The notes under the pieces are model-generated. The model was not told the origin of the DNA and searched no databases. It was given only the letters and a program-made list of their open reading frames with translations. From Reinekea forsetii (GTDB taxonomy: Bacteria > Pseudomonadota > Gammaproteobacteria > Pseudomonadales > Natronospirillaceae): DNA of 64,000 nucleotides. Of this stretch, positions 46,496 to 55,678 are shown piece by piece. Numbering within the stretch: the stretch's first letter is position 1; each line of letters opens with the position of its first letter. The stretch covers positions 3,262,001-3,326,000 of the forward strand of contig NZ_CP011797.1 in the NCBI RefSeq assembly GCF_002795845.1. The letters are read 5' to 3'. The translations under genes and the position numbers were made by a program.

Positions 46496-47077
46496 TATGA
46501 TTTTTCCTGTTTTGATTAAAGGCGAAATTAATACGCAGGAAAATATTAAATTGGATTAATAAAAATAACTAAATAGTCCATTAACAAGATTTATAATCCG
46601 ATTTTAATTTAGCGTCGTGGCGACCAAACGCATCGAATACAATTACTATTGATTCGACTATTATTGAGGAGTTTTGCGGAGGGGGCTGATCAGTCATAGA
46701 TTCTTGGTTGCGAGATGCCCACCTATGTTTAGTAGGCTGTAGCCCATTCGGGGTACTATTTTCTGAGCAGTGTTGCCGGGCCAACTCGGCCGTCAAAAAC
46801 AATATTTTTCGGTCTGAAAACCAATACTCATCATCGACCTACCTTTCCAAAATGCACCTTTATCATAATAGAAGTTCAAAAATACTCATCTACCTTTGCT
46901 TTGTAAATACCACTTTACCGTCGAAATACATCAGCAAGATGCTCCGTTTCGGGTTAACGTCTTGGCGGAACCTGAAAGGATTGCAGATAGGTGAGTTTAA
47001 TTATCGAAATAGTTCCATGAGTGGGGTTTTATCGCAGCGTCGGCGCACCCATAGGTCGGGTACGCCGTGGGACCCGT
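46496..47077. other. Gene-poor AT-rich region
   Basis: About 580 bp, visibly richer in A and T than its neighbours, between the fasciclin and YqhD-like genes. The short open frames on both strands have no recognisable domains, ribosome sites or family-like segments. It may be remnants of a mobile or decayed gene, but no transposase or terminal repeat was found. Confidence 0.6.
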
Positions 47078-48238
47078 TTAAACGAGCGCCAGTCTTAAAA
47101 TTTCTCGGCTTACGTCGGGCGTAATATCCCCGTGCTCTCCAAGCTGAACCATGCCATGTTGCGTGAGACTCTCAATCAGGCCATCAATATGGGTTTCATC
47201 CAGATTGACGTCCATTAATCGGGTTGGCAGTTGCATCGCCACAAAGAACTCTTCGGTAAGTTCAATTGCTCTTTGGATGCGGACCGCCTCCGTGCCATCG
47301 GTTAGTTGCCAAACGCGCTCGGCATATTGCAACAGTTTGTCCCGCTTTGCCTCGGTGCGTATTTTTAGTATCGCCGGGAGCACGATAGATAGGGTGCGTG
47401 CATGGTCGATGCCATAGGCGCCGGTTAACTCGTGGCCAATCATATGGGTGGCCCAATCTTGTGGCACACCGGCACCGATGAGTCCGTTGAGTGCCATACT
47501 GGCCGCCCACATAATATTTGCCCGCACCGCTAAATCATTCTTGGTGTCCGCGGCCAATGCTTTTGGACCTTCCTCAATAAGAGTTTGCAGCAAACCTTCG
47601 GCGAAGCGATCCTGCACCTTGGCATTGACGCTGTAGGTCAGGTATTGCTCAACGGTATGCACAAAAGCATCGACAACACCGTTGCTGATTTGACGATCTG
47701 ACAAGGACAAGGTAACCGCCGGATCCAACACCGCGAACGCTGGGCGCACCAAATCATTGCGGAATGGCAGTTTGTGTCCATCACGGGTCACCACTGCGGC
47801 GGTGTTAGATTCCGATCCAGTTGCCGGTAGCGTCAACACGCAACCAATGGGCAATGCGCTCTTTATTTCCGCCCCTTGGGCAATAATATCCCATGGGTCT
47901 GCCCCATCATACAAAGCCGCGGCAGCGATGAACTTGGTACCATCAATAACCGAACCGCCCCCCACAGCAAGCAAATAGTCGATGTCATGCTGTTCAATCA
48001 ACGCCTGCGCCTTCATCAGCGTGGCATAACTTGGGTTCGGTTCAATACCGGCAAACTCAAACCAGCTATGCTCTGCTAAGGCCGCAACCACTTGGTCGTA
48101 AACACCATTGGTTTTAATCGACCCGCCGCCATAGGTAACTAACACCTTGGCATCTTTGGGGATGGCGTTGCTGAGCGCTTTAATTTGACCTTCGCCAAAA
48201 TAAATATGGGTCGCGTTTTGAAAACTGAAGTTAAGCAT
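47078..48238 (-). CDS. yqhD: YqhD-like iron-dependent alcohol dehydrogenase
   Basis: A 386-aa group III alcohol dehydrogenase, usually NADPH-dependent and active on aldehydes such as those from lipid peroxidation. It has the GGGS cofactor loop (AVGGGSVIDGTKF), TGSE, and metal-binding segments VVDAFVHTVEQYL and HMIGHELTGAYGIDH. Its start is at the divergent promoter region. Confidence 0.95.
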   Translation of the reverse strand: MLNFSFQNATHIYFGEGQIKALSNAIPKDAKVLVTYGGGSIKTNGVYDQVVAALAEHSWFEFAGIEPNPSYATLMKAQALIEQHDIDYLLAVGGGSVIDGTKFIAAAALYDGADPWDIIAQGAEIKSALPIGCVLTLPATGSESNTAAVVTRDGHKLPFRNDLVRPAFAVLDPAVTLSLSDRQISNGVVDAFVHTVEQYLTYSVNAKVQDRFAEGLLQTLIEEGPKALAADTKNDLAVRANIMWAASMALNGLIGAGVPQDWATHMIGHELTGAYGIDHARTLSIVLPAILKIRTEAKRDKLLQYAERVWQLTDGTEAVRIQRAIELTEEFFVAMQLPTRLMDVNLDETHIDGLIESLTQHGMVQLGEHGDITPDVSREILRLALV

Positions 48239-48579
48239 CTGATTGTCCTGTATTGCTGCATTAATGTCTTAGTGCGTAACGGCTGGGGGTGCTGAATTCA
48301 GCCTCTGCCCACCGTTGTTACGTTGGATGTTGCCACGGGCTAGGTCACGCATAGATCTGGGGCGGTATAATTCGCGCCATTATACATCCTATTGGCCTAG
48401 GCCTAAGTTACTTATGTTTATACCACCACACCCACAACTAATACTAATTTGCTACTCCGACGCGACGCAGACCCAATCATTGGCAAGCCCGCCTAAAAAA
48501 ACTACCATCAGCCCACTGGCGACTCCAATCTGAAATAGGGTAGTAGAGTTGCCCCGAACCTTGGTGAAGATGCCGTCGA
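48239..48579. other. Divergent intergenic region yqhD / comF
   Basis: About 340 bp without a gene. It carries the perfect inverted repeat GTATAAT-tcgcgcc-ATTATAC at 48365-48385: a TATAAT box on each strand. Good -35 elements were not found, so promoters are possible but unproven. Confidence 0.55.
48365..48385. promoter_or_regulatory. Back-to-back TATAAT inverted repeat
   Basis: Seven-base arms GTATAAT and ATTATAC separated by seven bases, between yqhD and comF. The plus-strand TATAAT followed by TCGCGCC looks like a -10 with a GC-rich discriminator. Confidence 0.5.
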
Positions 48580-49266
48580 ATGACCATGTTGAGCTCCCTG
48601 ATCAAATCGTTACGTCACGCCCTGCCGTTACTCTGCCCCGCTTGCTTGCAAGCGCAGCCCGATAGCGCTTTGTGCTCGGTCTGCCAGTCTTATCTAGTGC
48701 GTGTCGAATACCCATGCCCCAGCTGTGGTGCGCCGGGTAACAGTTTTGAAGTCTGTGGTGCTTGCCAAAAAAAACCGCCATCTTGGGATTCATTGCATTG
48801 CGCCTGGCATTTTGAGGGCTTGTCTCGCCATCTGATTCATCAGTTCAAATACCAACACAATATAGCGGCTGGGCGCGCGTTGGTCAGGCTCTGGCTGACA
48901 CAGCAGAGCGCGCTGTTCAAACCCGATGCGCTATTGGCCGTGCCCATGCATTATCGCAAGCAGCAGCAGAAGGGTTTTAATCAGGCCGAGTGGCTCGCGC
49001 GACAAATCGGTGAGCATTGGTCCATGCCACAGTGGCGCGGGGTTCGTCGAATCAAGGCGACAACCGCGCTGGAGGGCTTGGATAAGCGTCAGCGCCGGAC
49101 AATGCTCAGCGGTGCCTTTGCGCTGACGGATAGGCCGCCACGATCCGTGGCTCTGGTCGATGATGTGATCACCTCAGGGTCCACCGCCGCCGAATTGACG
49201 GCCCTACTAAAGAACAACGGCTGCCAGTTTGTCAGCATCTGGATCCTGGCCCGAACTCCCCTCTAG
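48580..49266 (+). CDS. comF: ComF-family phosphoribosyltransferase
   Basis: A 228-aa protein of the ComF/GntX family, linked to DNA uptake in competent bacteria. The N-terminus has zinc-ribbon cysteines at 19/22, 32/35, 46/49 and 59/62. The C-terminus has the phosphoribosyl-binding loop VALVDDVITSGST. In many gammaproteobacteria comF is divergent from bioB; here five genes lie between. Confidence 0.94.
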   Translation: MTMLSSLIKSLRHALPLLCPACLQAQPDSALCSVCQSYLVRVEYPCPSCGAPGNSFEVCGACQKKPPSWDSLHCAWHFEGLSRHLIHQFKYQHNIAAGRALVRLWLTQQSALFKPDALLAVPMHYRKQQQKGFNQAEWLARQIGEHWSMPQWRGVRRIKATTALEGLDKRQRRTMLSGAFALTDRPPRSVALVDDVITSGSTAAELTALLKNNGCQFVSIWILARTPL

Positions 49267-49340
49267 GGTCGGGCGCCGCTCGGCTGGCGGATATTAGATC
49301 CTTCATCCACATTCCGGAGTACACTGGTTCTTTTTGTCGG

Positions 49341-50327
49341 ATGCGCGGTATGAGCGAAGCCCAACACCCCTATGCCTTGCTGTCCCAGGACCGTCTGATC
49401 GACTGGCTGGAGTCGCTTGATATAGATACCGACTACCGAATCTACCCGCTAAACAGCTATGAGAATCGCGTCTATCGGGTCGGCATTGAAGACAGCCAGC
49501 CAATTGTGGTTAAGGTCTATCGGCCCGGGCGCTGGAATGAAGCGCAAATTCGGGAAGAGCTGGCCTACACCCAGCAGTTATCTGATGACGATATCTCGGT
49601 TGTGCCTGCGCTTGAGGTCAAGGGCGATATATTGCATGAGCGCGATGGCTTTTTCTTTACGTGTTTCCCAATGCGCGCCGGTCACGCATTAGAACTGGAC
49701 GACCCCGGCAAGCTTTATCGAATCGGCCAGATGCTCGGTCGAATGCACAACTGTGGCCAGCTGGATGCCTTCATCACCCGGCCGCACCTGTCGCTGATCG
49801 AGCCAATCGTCCAGGCGCAGCAGTTCTTCTCAGCCAGCGATCTCATCCCAGACAGTATTCGCGCCAACTATTTATCCACGCTTGCCGCGCTCGAAGGCTT
49901 AATGCGCCCGTTCCAGGCGGTGCTGGAGACAACCGATCAGTTCAGAATTCACGGCGATTTCCATGCCGGCAATATCCTAACGCGAGACGAGAACATACTC
50001 TTGGTGGATTTTGACGACACGGTCATGGGGCCGGCCATGCAGGATATTTGGAAGTTGCTGTCCGGTCCGGAAACCGAACAGCAGCAGCAACTCAACGAAC
50101 TGGAGCAGGGCTACCAACAGTTCCGCGCCTTTCCGCGCACCGAGGTCAAGTTGATCGAGGCTTTACGCACCACCCATATGGTCCGCCACAACCTATGGAT
50201 TGCACGCCGCTGGTCCGATCCGGCCTTTCCGTTTGCCTTCCCCTGGTTGGGCACCGAACGCTATTGGGGCGAACATCTGTTGCAGCTGCGCGAGCAGTGG
50301 GCCAATCTGCAAGACATTAAGTTATAG
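49341..50327 (+). CDS. srkA: SrkA/YihE-like stress-response kinase
   Basis: A 328-aa kinase-like protein. It has PIVVKVYRPGRW with the ATP-binding Lys, the catalytic HGDFHAGNIL, and VDFDD with the metal-binding Asp. SrkA protects cells from stress-triggered death. Either of two in-frame ATGs (49341 or 49350) could be the start. Confidence 0.93.
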   Translation: MRGMSEAQHPYALLSQDRLIDWLESLDIDTDYRIYPLNSYENRVYRVGIEDSQPIVVKVYRPGRWNEAQIREELAYTQQLSDDDISVVPALEVKGDILHERDGFFFTCFPMRAGHALELDDPGKLYRIGQMLGRMHNCGQLDAFITRPHLSLIEPIVQAQQFFSASDLIPDSIRANYLSTLAALEGLMRPFQAVLETTDQFRIHGDFHAGNILTRDENILLVDFDDTVMGPAMQDIWKLLSGPETEQQQQLNELEQGYQQFRAFPRTEVKLIEALRTTHMVRHNLWIARRWSDPAFPFAFPWLGTERYWGEHLLQLREQWANLQDIKL

Positions 50328-50369
50328 GCCTCTGTGTGCTTCCCGGTAACTGAATCTGATGACGATCTG

Positions 50370-50801
50370 TTAGAGCAACTGACGATACAACTTCTCGGTC
50401 AGGCTCTTGAGCAGGGCCGCCTCCTCGGCGGTCATATCGAGTTCACAGACGATGGCTTCCGGCACCTTGAGGGCCTGCTCAGACAGAGCTCGGCCCTGCT
50501 CGGCGAGGACGATTAGTTTCTGTCGCGAGTCCTCCTGCGAACGAGTCCTGAGGATCAATGCTTTCTGCTCTAAGCGCTGTAAGATCGGCGTCAGGGTCCC
50601 GGCATCGAAGCGAGTTCGCTCGACTAAGCGCTTGATCATCACCCCGTCTTCCTGCCACAGGGCAAGCATGACCAGATACTGTGGATAGGTCAGATCCAAC
50701 TCGGCCAACAAGGGCCGATAGGCACGGATCAGCGCATTAGTCGCCGAGTAGAGCGAATGGCAAATCTGGTTTTCCAATTTCAACAAACTATGATCGGTCA
50801 C
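50370..50801 (-). CDS. ohrR: OhrR/MarR-family regulator
   Basis: A 143-aa winged-helix regulator of the OhrR group. Cys14 in the segment NQICHSLYSA aligns with the peroxide-sensing Cys of OhrR proteins, and the next helix has PQYLVMLALW. GTG at 50799-50801 has GGAG upstream. It is divergent from a DUF1499 gene and an oxidoreductase, its likely targets. Confidence 0.9.
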   Translation of the reverse strand: MTDHSLLKLENQICHSLYSATNALIRAYRPLLAELDLTYPQYLVMLALWQEDGVMIKRLVERTRFDAGTLTPILQRLEQKALILRTRSQEDSRQKLIVLAEQGRALSEQALKVPEAIVCELDMTAEEAALLKSLTEKLYRQLL

Positions 50802-50826
50802 ACTAATCTCCTCCAGGGTGGAAATA

Positions 50827-50883
50827 TTTTGCGCACAAAGCATTGACAAGTCAAGGCCGGACGGCCATTCTTTTGCACACAAA
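50827..50883. promoter_or_regulatory. Two 13-mers, candidate OhrR operators
   Basis: TTTTGCGCACAAA (50827-50839) and TTTTGCACACAAA (50871-50883) differ by one base and are 44 bp apart. A TTGACA box (50843-50848) lies between them, so a repressor bound to both could shut the promoter of the DUF1499 gene. This is inferred from position and symmetry. Confidence 0.5.
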
Positions 50884-50908
50884 CTAAATACCTTAGGGAA
50901 TGAATGCT

Positions 50909-51358
50909 ATGACCACCGCGCTACTCATCTTGGCTCTGCTCGTGACCGGCAATGTTGGCCGTATCTATTACCAAAACGCTCAAGAGCCCGAACTAGGGGT
51001 TGAACAGGGCCGGCTCCAGCCGATCGATAAAAAGCCCAATAACGTCTCGACCCAGACCGACGATGCGGCCAAGAAGGTCGAACCCCTTGCCGCCAAAGAG
51101 AGCCCCGCGGCCACCCTGAGCGCCCTTAAAAAAGCCATTGACCTCTATGGCGGCGGCGAAATAAAGCGCGCGACCGACGATTATCTGTATGTGGTATTCA
51201 CCACCGGTAAAATGCGCTTTCACGATGACGCCGAATTCTGGCTCGACAACAGTACCCAACAGGTCCATTTTCGCTCGGCCAGCCGCGCCGGTTACTCAGA
51301 CATGGGGCTGAATCGTCGACGCTTTGAACGTATCACCGAACTGTATGCGGCCCAATAG
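50909..51358 (+). CDS. DUF1499-family protein
   Basis: A 149-aa exported or membrane-anchored protein with a single N-terminal hydrophobic segment. It has the DUF1499 core YLYVVFTTGKMRFHDDAEFWLD and VHFRSASRAGYSDMGLNRRR. The second ATG (50909) is better spaced from AGGGA than the first (50900). It is followed after 43 bp by the FAD oxidoreductase. Confidence 0.85.
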   Translation: MTTALLILALLVTGNVGRIYYQNAQEPELGVEQGRLQPIDKKPNNVSTQTDDAAKKVEPLAAKESPAATLSALKKAIDLYGGGEIKRATDDYLYVVFTTGKMRFHDDAEFWLDNSTQQVHFRSASRAGYSDMGLNRRRFERITELYAAQ

Positions 51359-51401
51359 GTCAGAGCCTGGATATAAATCTGCCCTTGCTAATGGAGAAGC
51401 T

Positions 51402-52817
51402 ATGAAAGTGTTTGATTTGATTGTGATCGGTTCCGGAGCCGCTGGCCTGACCAGCGCCTTTACGGCCTTGGGCTTTGGCAAGAAGGTATTGATCGTCGAG
51501 AAGCACCGCAGCGGCGGCGAGTGCACCTGGTCCGGCTGCATCCCCAGCAAGGGTCTGATCAACCAGGCCAAGGATGTCTATAGTGCCAAAAAATATGCTG
51601 ACATCAGTGTCGATAGCGCCGCCCTACTGACCAAGGTGCGGGCGATCAGTGAGGCCATCTATAGCCATGAGACACCAGAGGTATTGGAGAAAGCCGGCGC
51701 GGTGTTTGTACAGGGTGAAGCCGCCTTTATTAGCGCTAAGGTTATCGAGGTTGGCGGCGGGCAATACCAGGGTAAAAAAATTATCATCGCCACCGGCTCA
51801 TCACCGGCGGTGCCGCCGATCACCGGCCTGTCCTCTGTGCCCTACCTGACCAATGACAACTTCTTCGAACAGGACAAGCTGCCCGACTCTATCTTGGTGC
51901 TCGGCGCCGGCGCCATCGGAATGGAATTGGCCCAGGCGATGAATCGACTCGACGTTCGGGTCACCGTGGTTGAGATGATGCCCGAGGTCATGTTCCGTGA
52001 GGAGCCGGAAATGGCCGCCCTGATCCGTGAGAAGCTCAGCGCCGAAGGGGTGGTATTTCATCTCGGCACCAAGGCGATCGCGGTCGAAAACTCGCCGACT
52101 GGCGTGCGTTTAACCGTCAGCCGGGACGAGCACAAAGAGGTTCTCGAGGCGGAAAAAATTCTCGTAGCCCTGGGCCGGTCACCCAATATCGACGGTCTGA
52201 ATTTAGCGGCGGTCGACATTAAAACGCAACGCGGGGTTGTCGTCGATCAGTATCTGCAGACTACGGCCAAGGGCGTCTATGCCTGTGGCGATGTCGCCGG
52301 ACCCTATCTGCTCAGCCATATGGCCAACTATCAGGCCAAGCTGGCCACCTTGAATGCGCTGTTGCCGATCCGCCGCAAGGTTAACTATGAGCATGTCGCC
52401 TGGGCGACCTTTACCGATCCGGAATTTGCCCGCGCCGGCATGACCGAAGCCGAAGCCCGGGCCGCCCAAGGCGACTCGATTCGAGTCTATCATTATGATT
52501 TTAATAAATTAGATCGGGCCAAAACCAAGGCCGGTGATATGGGCCGGATCAAACTGATCACCAGCCGACACGGCAAGGTCTTGGGTGCTCATATTATCGG
52601 CGAACGGGCTGGTGAAATGATTGCTCAGGTTCAGCTGGTGAAAACCCTCGGCCTCAACTTCGCCAAGGTGCAGGGGGTCATACATCCCTACCCAACCTAC
52701 TCCGATGCGTTGCGGCAAATCGCTCAACAGGTCTTTCTCGACAACCTCTTGTTGAATCCGGTAGTGAAATTTTTTCGCACGCTGGTCGGCAAAGGCGCCA
52801 AATCTAAGACGGGTTAA
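51402..52817 (+). CDS. FAD-dependent disulfide oxidoreductase (LpdA/MerA-like)
   Basis: A 471-aa flavoprotein of the dihydrolipoyl dehydrogenase/mercuric reductase family. It has the FAD loop IVIGSGAAGL, the redox disulfide CTWSGC (Cys41/46), and the VLGAGAIGMELAQ NAD loop. The N-terminal HMA of MerA is absent. The ATG at 51402 has TGGAGAAG upstream. With the OhrR-type regulator it may form a thiol/peroxide stress unit. Confidence 0.9.
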   Translation: MKVFDLIVIGSGAAGLTSAFTALGFGKKVLIVEKHRSGGECTWSGCIPSKGLINQAKDVYSAKKYADISVDSAALLTKVRAISEAIYSHETPEVLEKAGAVFVQGEAAFISAKVIEVGGGQYQGKKIIIATGSSPAVPPITGLSSVPYLTNDNFFEQDKLPDSILVLGAGAIGMELAQAMNRLDVRVTVVEMMPEVMFREEPEMAALIREKLSAEGVVFHLGTKAIAVENSPTGVRLTVSRDEHKEVLEAEKILVALGRSPNIDGLNLAAVDIKTQRGVVVDQYLQTTAKGVYACGDVAGPYLLSHMANYQAKLATLNALLPIRRKVNYEHVAWATFTDPEFARAGMTEAEARAAQGDSIRVYHYDFNKLDRAKTKAGDMGRIKLITSRHGKVLGAHIIGERAGEMIAQVQLVKTLGLNFAKVQGVIHPYPTYSDALRQIAQQVFLDNLLLNPVVKFFRTLVGKGAKSKTG

Positions 52818-52860
52818 ACTTGCCCTACCTACGGCCTTGCGGCCTAAGGTTCAAACCATA

Positions 52861-52888
52861 AAAAAAACCGGCCAGGCCGGTTTTTTTT
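52861..52888. terminator. Bidirectional terminator between oxidoreductase and dbpA
   Basis: Seven A, CCGGCC/GGCCGG, eight T, between convergent genes. Confidence 0.92.
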
Positions 52889-52956
52889 TATGCTCGGTAC
52901 AGACCGAGCCTACAATCTACTTCAGTGGGCTAAACGCTCGTTGAGCCCTGCTGGGT

Positions 52957-54345
52957 TTAGCCCTTTATGGCGCGCACTCGGAAACTGCGACCCTTGAGCT
53001 TGCCGTCGGTGATTGACTGTAGCGCTTGGCCAGCAACCTTACGGCGCACGGCCACATAGGCGCAGTTATCAAAGATATGGATCTTACCGACATCGGTACC
53101 GGCCAGACCGTCGTTACCGGTTAGGGCACCCAAGATATCACCCGCTCGAACCTTCTGTTTTTTACCGCCATCGATTTGCAAGGTCGACATCTTCGGCACC
53201 ATGGCCGCCACCTCCAAATAGTCGGCACCCGGTCGAGCTTCAGCATCGGCAATCGGGTCGATTTCCAGATCGAGTAACGCGACGCGATGCGCTTCCTGGG
53301 CGTTGAAGAACGACATCGCCAGACCCTTACTACCGGCCCGACCGGTTCGGCCGACCCGGTGGGTATGGACTTCGCGTTCACGCGCTATATGGAAGTTGAC
53401 CACGGCATCGAGCGAGTCGATATCCAGACCCCGAGCGGCGACATCGGTTGCGATTAGGATTGAGGTGCTCTTATTGGCAAAGCGCACGAGGACCTGATCG
53501 CGCTGCCATTGCTCTAAGTCTCCGTGCAATGCGGTGGCACTGTAACCCTGACTGAACAGCGCGTCCGCGACCTCGTCGGTTTCTTTTTTGGTGTTACAGA
53601 ACACGATGGTCGATTCCGGCTGATAGCGTCCCAACACCAGCTTCAACACCAGCAGCCGGTCATCATGATCGGTGACCTGGAAAAACTTCTGCTCGATAGT
53701 CAGCTCGTCATGGGTCGAGGCCACCTCGATCATCTGCGGGGAAATCATGATCCGGGCGGCAATCTTTTTGATCTGCTGCGCAAAGGTGGCACTGAACAAC
53801 AGGGTTTGACGTTGATCGGGCACTTCACCGATGATCGCATCGAGGGCTTCCTGAAAGCCCATATCGAGCATTCGATCGGCTTCATCGAGCACCAGCATAT
53901 TAACGTCTTCTAAGCGCAGCGAACCCTTGCGGACATGTTCCTCAACGCGTCCTGGGGTACCGACGATAATGTGGGCACCGTGTTCGAGCGAGCCCAATTG
54001 CGGACCAAAGGGCATGCCGCCACAAAGGGTTAGAACCTTAATGTTGTGAATGCCTCGACCCAACCGACGAATATCATTGGCAACCTGATCGGCCAATTCA
54101 CGGGTCGGGCAGAGTACTAAGGATTGAATCCGAAAGCGCTTTACATCGAGCTTTTGCAGCAAACCCAGGCCAAAGGCGGCGGTTTTACCGGAGCCGGTCT
54201 TCGCCTGACCGATAACATCCTGATTTTTCAAAATCAGCGGTAGGCTCTGAGCTTGAATGGGCGTCATCGTTTTAAAACCGAGCGATTCTAGGTTGGATTC
54301 TAACTCGGGCTTTAACTTTAACGTTGAAAATAGCGGCTGATTCAA
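52957..54345 (-). CDS. dbpA: DbpA: DEAD-box RNA helicase
   Basis: A 462-aa helicase for large-subunit ribosome assembly. It has AKTGSGKT (48-55), PTRELA, DEAD, SAT, and HRVGRTGRAG. The C-terminal DbpA-specific domain (VGKIHIFDNCAYVAV) binds 23S hairpin 92. Its start is at a normal gap to the next gene. Confidence 0.97.
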   Translation of the reverse strand: MNQPLFSTLKLKPELESNLESLGFKTMTPIQAQSLPLILKNQDVIGQAKTGSGKTAAFGLGLLQKLDVKRFRIQSLVLCPTRELADQVANDIRRLGRGIHNIKVLTLCGGMPFGPQLGSLEHGAHIIVGTPGRVEEHVRKGSLRLEDVNMLVLDEADRMLDMGFQEALDAIIGEVPDQRQTLLFSATFAQQIKKIAARIMISPQMIEVASTHDELTIEQKFFQVTDHDDRLLVLKLVLGRYQPESTIVFCNTKKETDEVADALFSQGYSATALHGDLEQWQRDQVLVRFANKSTSILIATDVAARGLDIDSLDAVVNFHIAREREVHTHRVGRTGRAGSKGLAMSFFNAQEAHRVALLDLEIDPIADAEARPGADYLEVAAMVPKMSTLQIDGGKKQKVRAGDILGALTGNDGLAGTDVGKIHIFDNCAYVAVRRKVAGQALQSITDGKLKGRSFRVRAIKG

Positions 54346-54507
54346 GGGAGGACCTAATAATTAAGCAAAAAGTAGCCCTATTCTAGCAGATTGTCGATTT
54401 GTTGCAGATATTTGAATTTACGCCACCGCGCGCAATTCGATCGGGGAAAAGACTACCCAGGCGTAAGCGACTGAGCACTATTCGACCTTAAGCGAGAGGC
54501 CTTGGGC

Positions 54508-55065
54508 TTAGACCCGCGCGGCGCTGTCTCGTTCTATATCTGCCAACAGCTGCAAGAAAATCTCCTGCCCCAACGACCACACACCCAGATTCGACTGACC
54601 ATTGATGTGACCATAGGCGCCTATATCAATCAGGCTCGCCCCCAGCCGATCGACATAATCGAGGACATGCTCGGGCGAACCATAGGGATCATTGGAACTG
54701 GTGATGACCACACTGGGAGCTCTTAGGGTTGGTATGGTGATGGTGTCGAAGCCTACCGCCTGGGACGGGAAGCTCGGCCCGCAGCAGTCGGGGACGGCGA
54801 CTAAAAAGGCACCCGCTAGGTGTTTATGGCTGTCGGTGCCCAGCCAATGAGTGAATAACCAGCAACCCAGGCTGTGCGCAATAATCACAAAGGGTTCCGA
54901 GACCGCCTCTAGGGTATGAACCAGCTCGCTATTCCAGACCTGGCAGTCCGGTTGATCCCAGTCGCTGTGCTCTACCCAGAGAGAATTGTCGAGGCTACTA
55001 AACCAGCGGCGCTGCCAATGATCGCTGCCAGAATTGCCGATACCGGCGAGATAGACGTATTTCAT
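54508..55065 (-). CDS. RBBP9/YdeN-family serine hydrolase
   Basis: A 185-aa small alpha/beta hydrolase. It has the elbow AHSLGCW (Ser65), the acid in SSNDPYGSP, and GAYGHING with the His. This matches the RBBP9/YdeN family, whose substrates are unknown. Confidence 0.9.
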   Translation of the reverse strand: MKYVYLAGIGNSGSDHWQRRWFSSLDNSLWVEHSDWDQPDCQVWNSELVHTLEAVSEPFVIIAHSLGCWLFTHWLGTDSHKHLAGAFLVAVPDCCGPSFPSQAVGFDTITIPTLRAPSVVITSSNDPYGSPEHVLDYVDRLGASLIDIGAYGHINGQSNLGVWSLGQEIFLQLLADIERDSAARV

Positions 55066-55361
55066 AAAATATCCTTATAGCTGTGTGCATGCGCACTGCA
55101 ATGAATCGCCAGATTCATCCCGCTAACCGGTCCAATATAATCCCTTTATACTTTTATTGGCCATAGCGTCGTACCATGGTCTAATCCTGATCAGGCCCAA
55201 TAATGGGCAACAATAAGCCTAGGATTGAGATGCGACATTTCATGATAGGCCCATGAAAATGTTTGCAACAAGTCTATTTTAATTAACCCCAAAAAAATCA
55301 ACCGCAACTAAATTGCGGTTAAAAAGGGTTGGACGATGGCGAGCGCCCGCACGCCAGGCCT

Positions 55362-55568
55362 TTATCGCCAGAACGGTTTCGCGGCTTCGAGCATGACAGC
55401 ACGGCGTTCCAAGCCTATATCCTTAAGCAGATAATCAGGCAGCCGGGCCAAATAACGTCGAACCCGGCGCTTTTCCTGCCAGCGACCTAGGACCAGCCAA
55501 ACATCGATTAGAGTATAGGTGCCCGATTTCGCGATGACTTCATTCTTCCCTTGCGATATTGAGTCCAT
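55362..55568 (-). CDS. DUF1127-family small protein
   Basis: A 68-aa protein with the DUF1127 core VRRYLARLPDYLLKDIGLERRAVMLEAAKPFWR. The ATG at 55566-55568 has GGAG upstream. It is divergent from a GcvA-type LysR gene, a frequent arrangement for this family. Confidence 0.9.
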   Translation of the reverse strand: MDSISQGKNEVIAKSGTYTLIDVWLVLGRWQEKRRVRRYLARLPDYLLKDIGLERRAVMLEAAKPFWR

Positions 55569-55678
55569 TTTTGATCTCCGCCTTTTAATCAATTTGCCGA
55601 TCTGGCAGTCGCTAAAATAGATTTTATTGACTAGGCTGACAAACGATCAATGCTGCCATTCAGTTAAGGAAAACTTAA

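Noticed and set aside
46581-47124. Genes in the AT-rich gap (minus 46581-46802, plus 46708-47124)
   Set aside because: No ribosome sites, domains or family-like segments; the two overlap on opposite strands.
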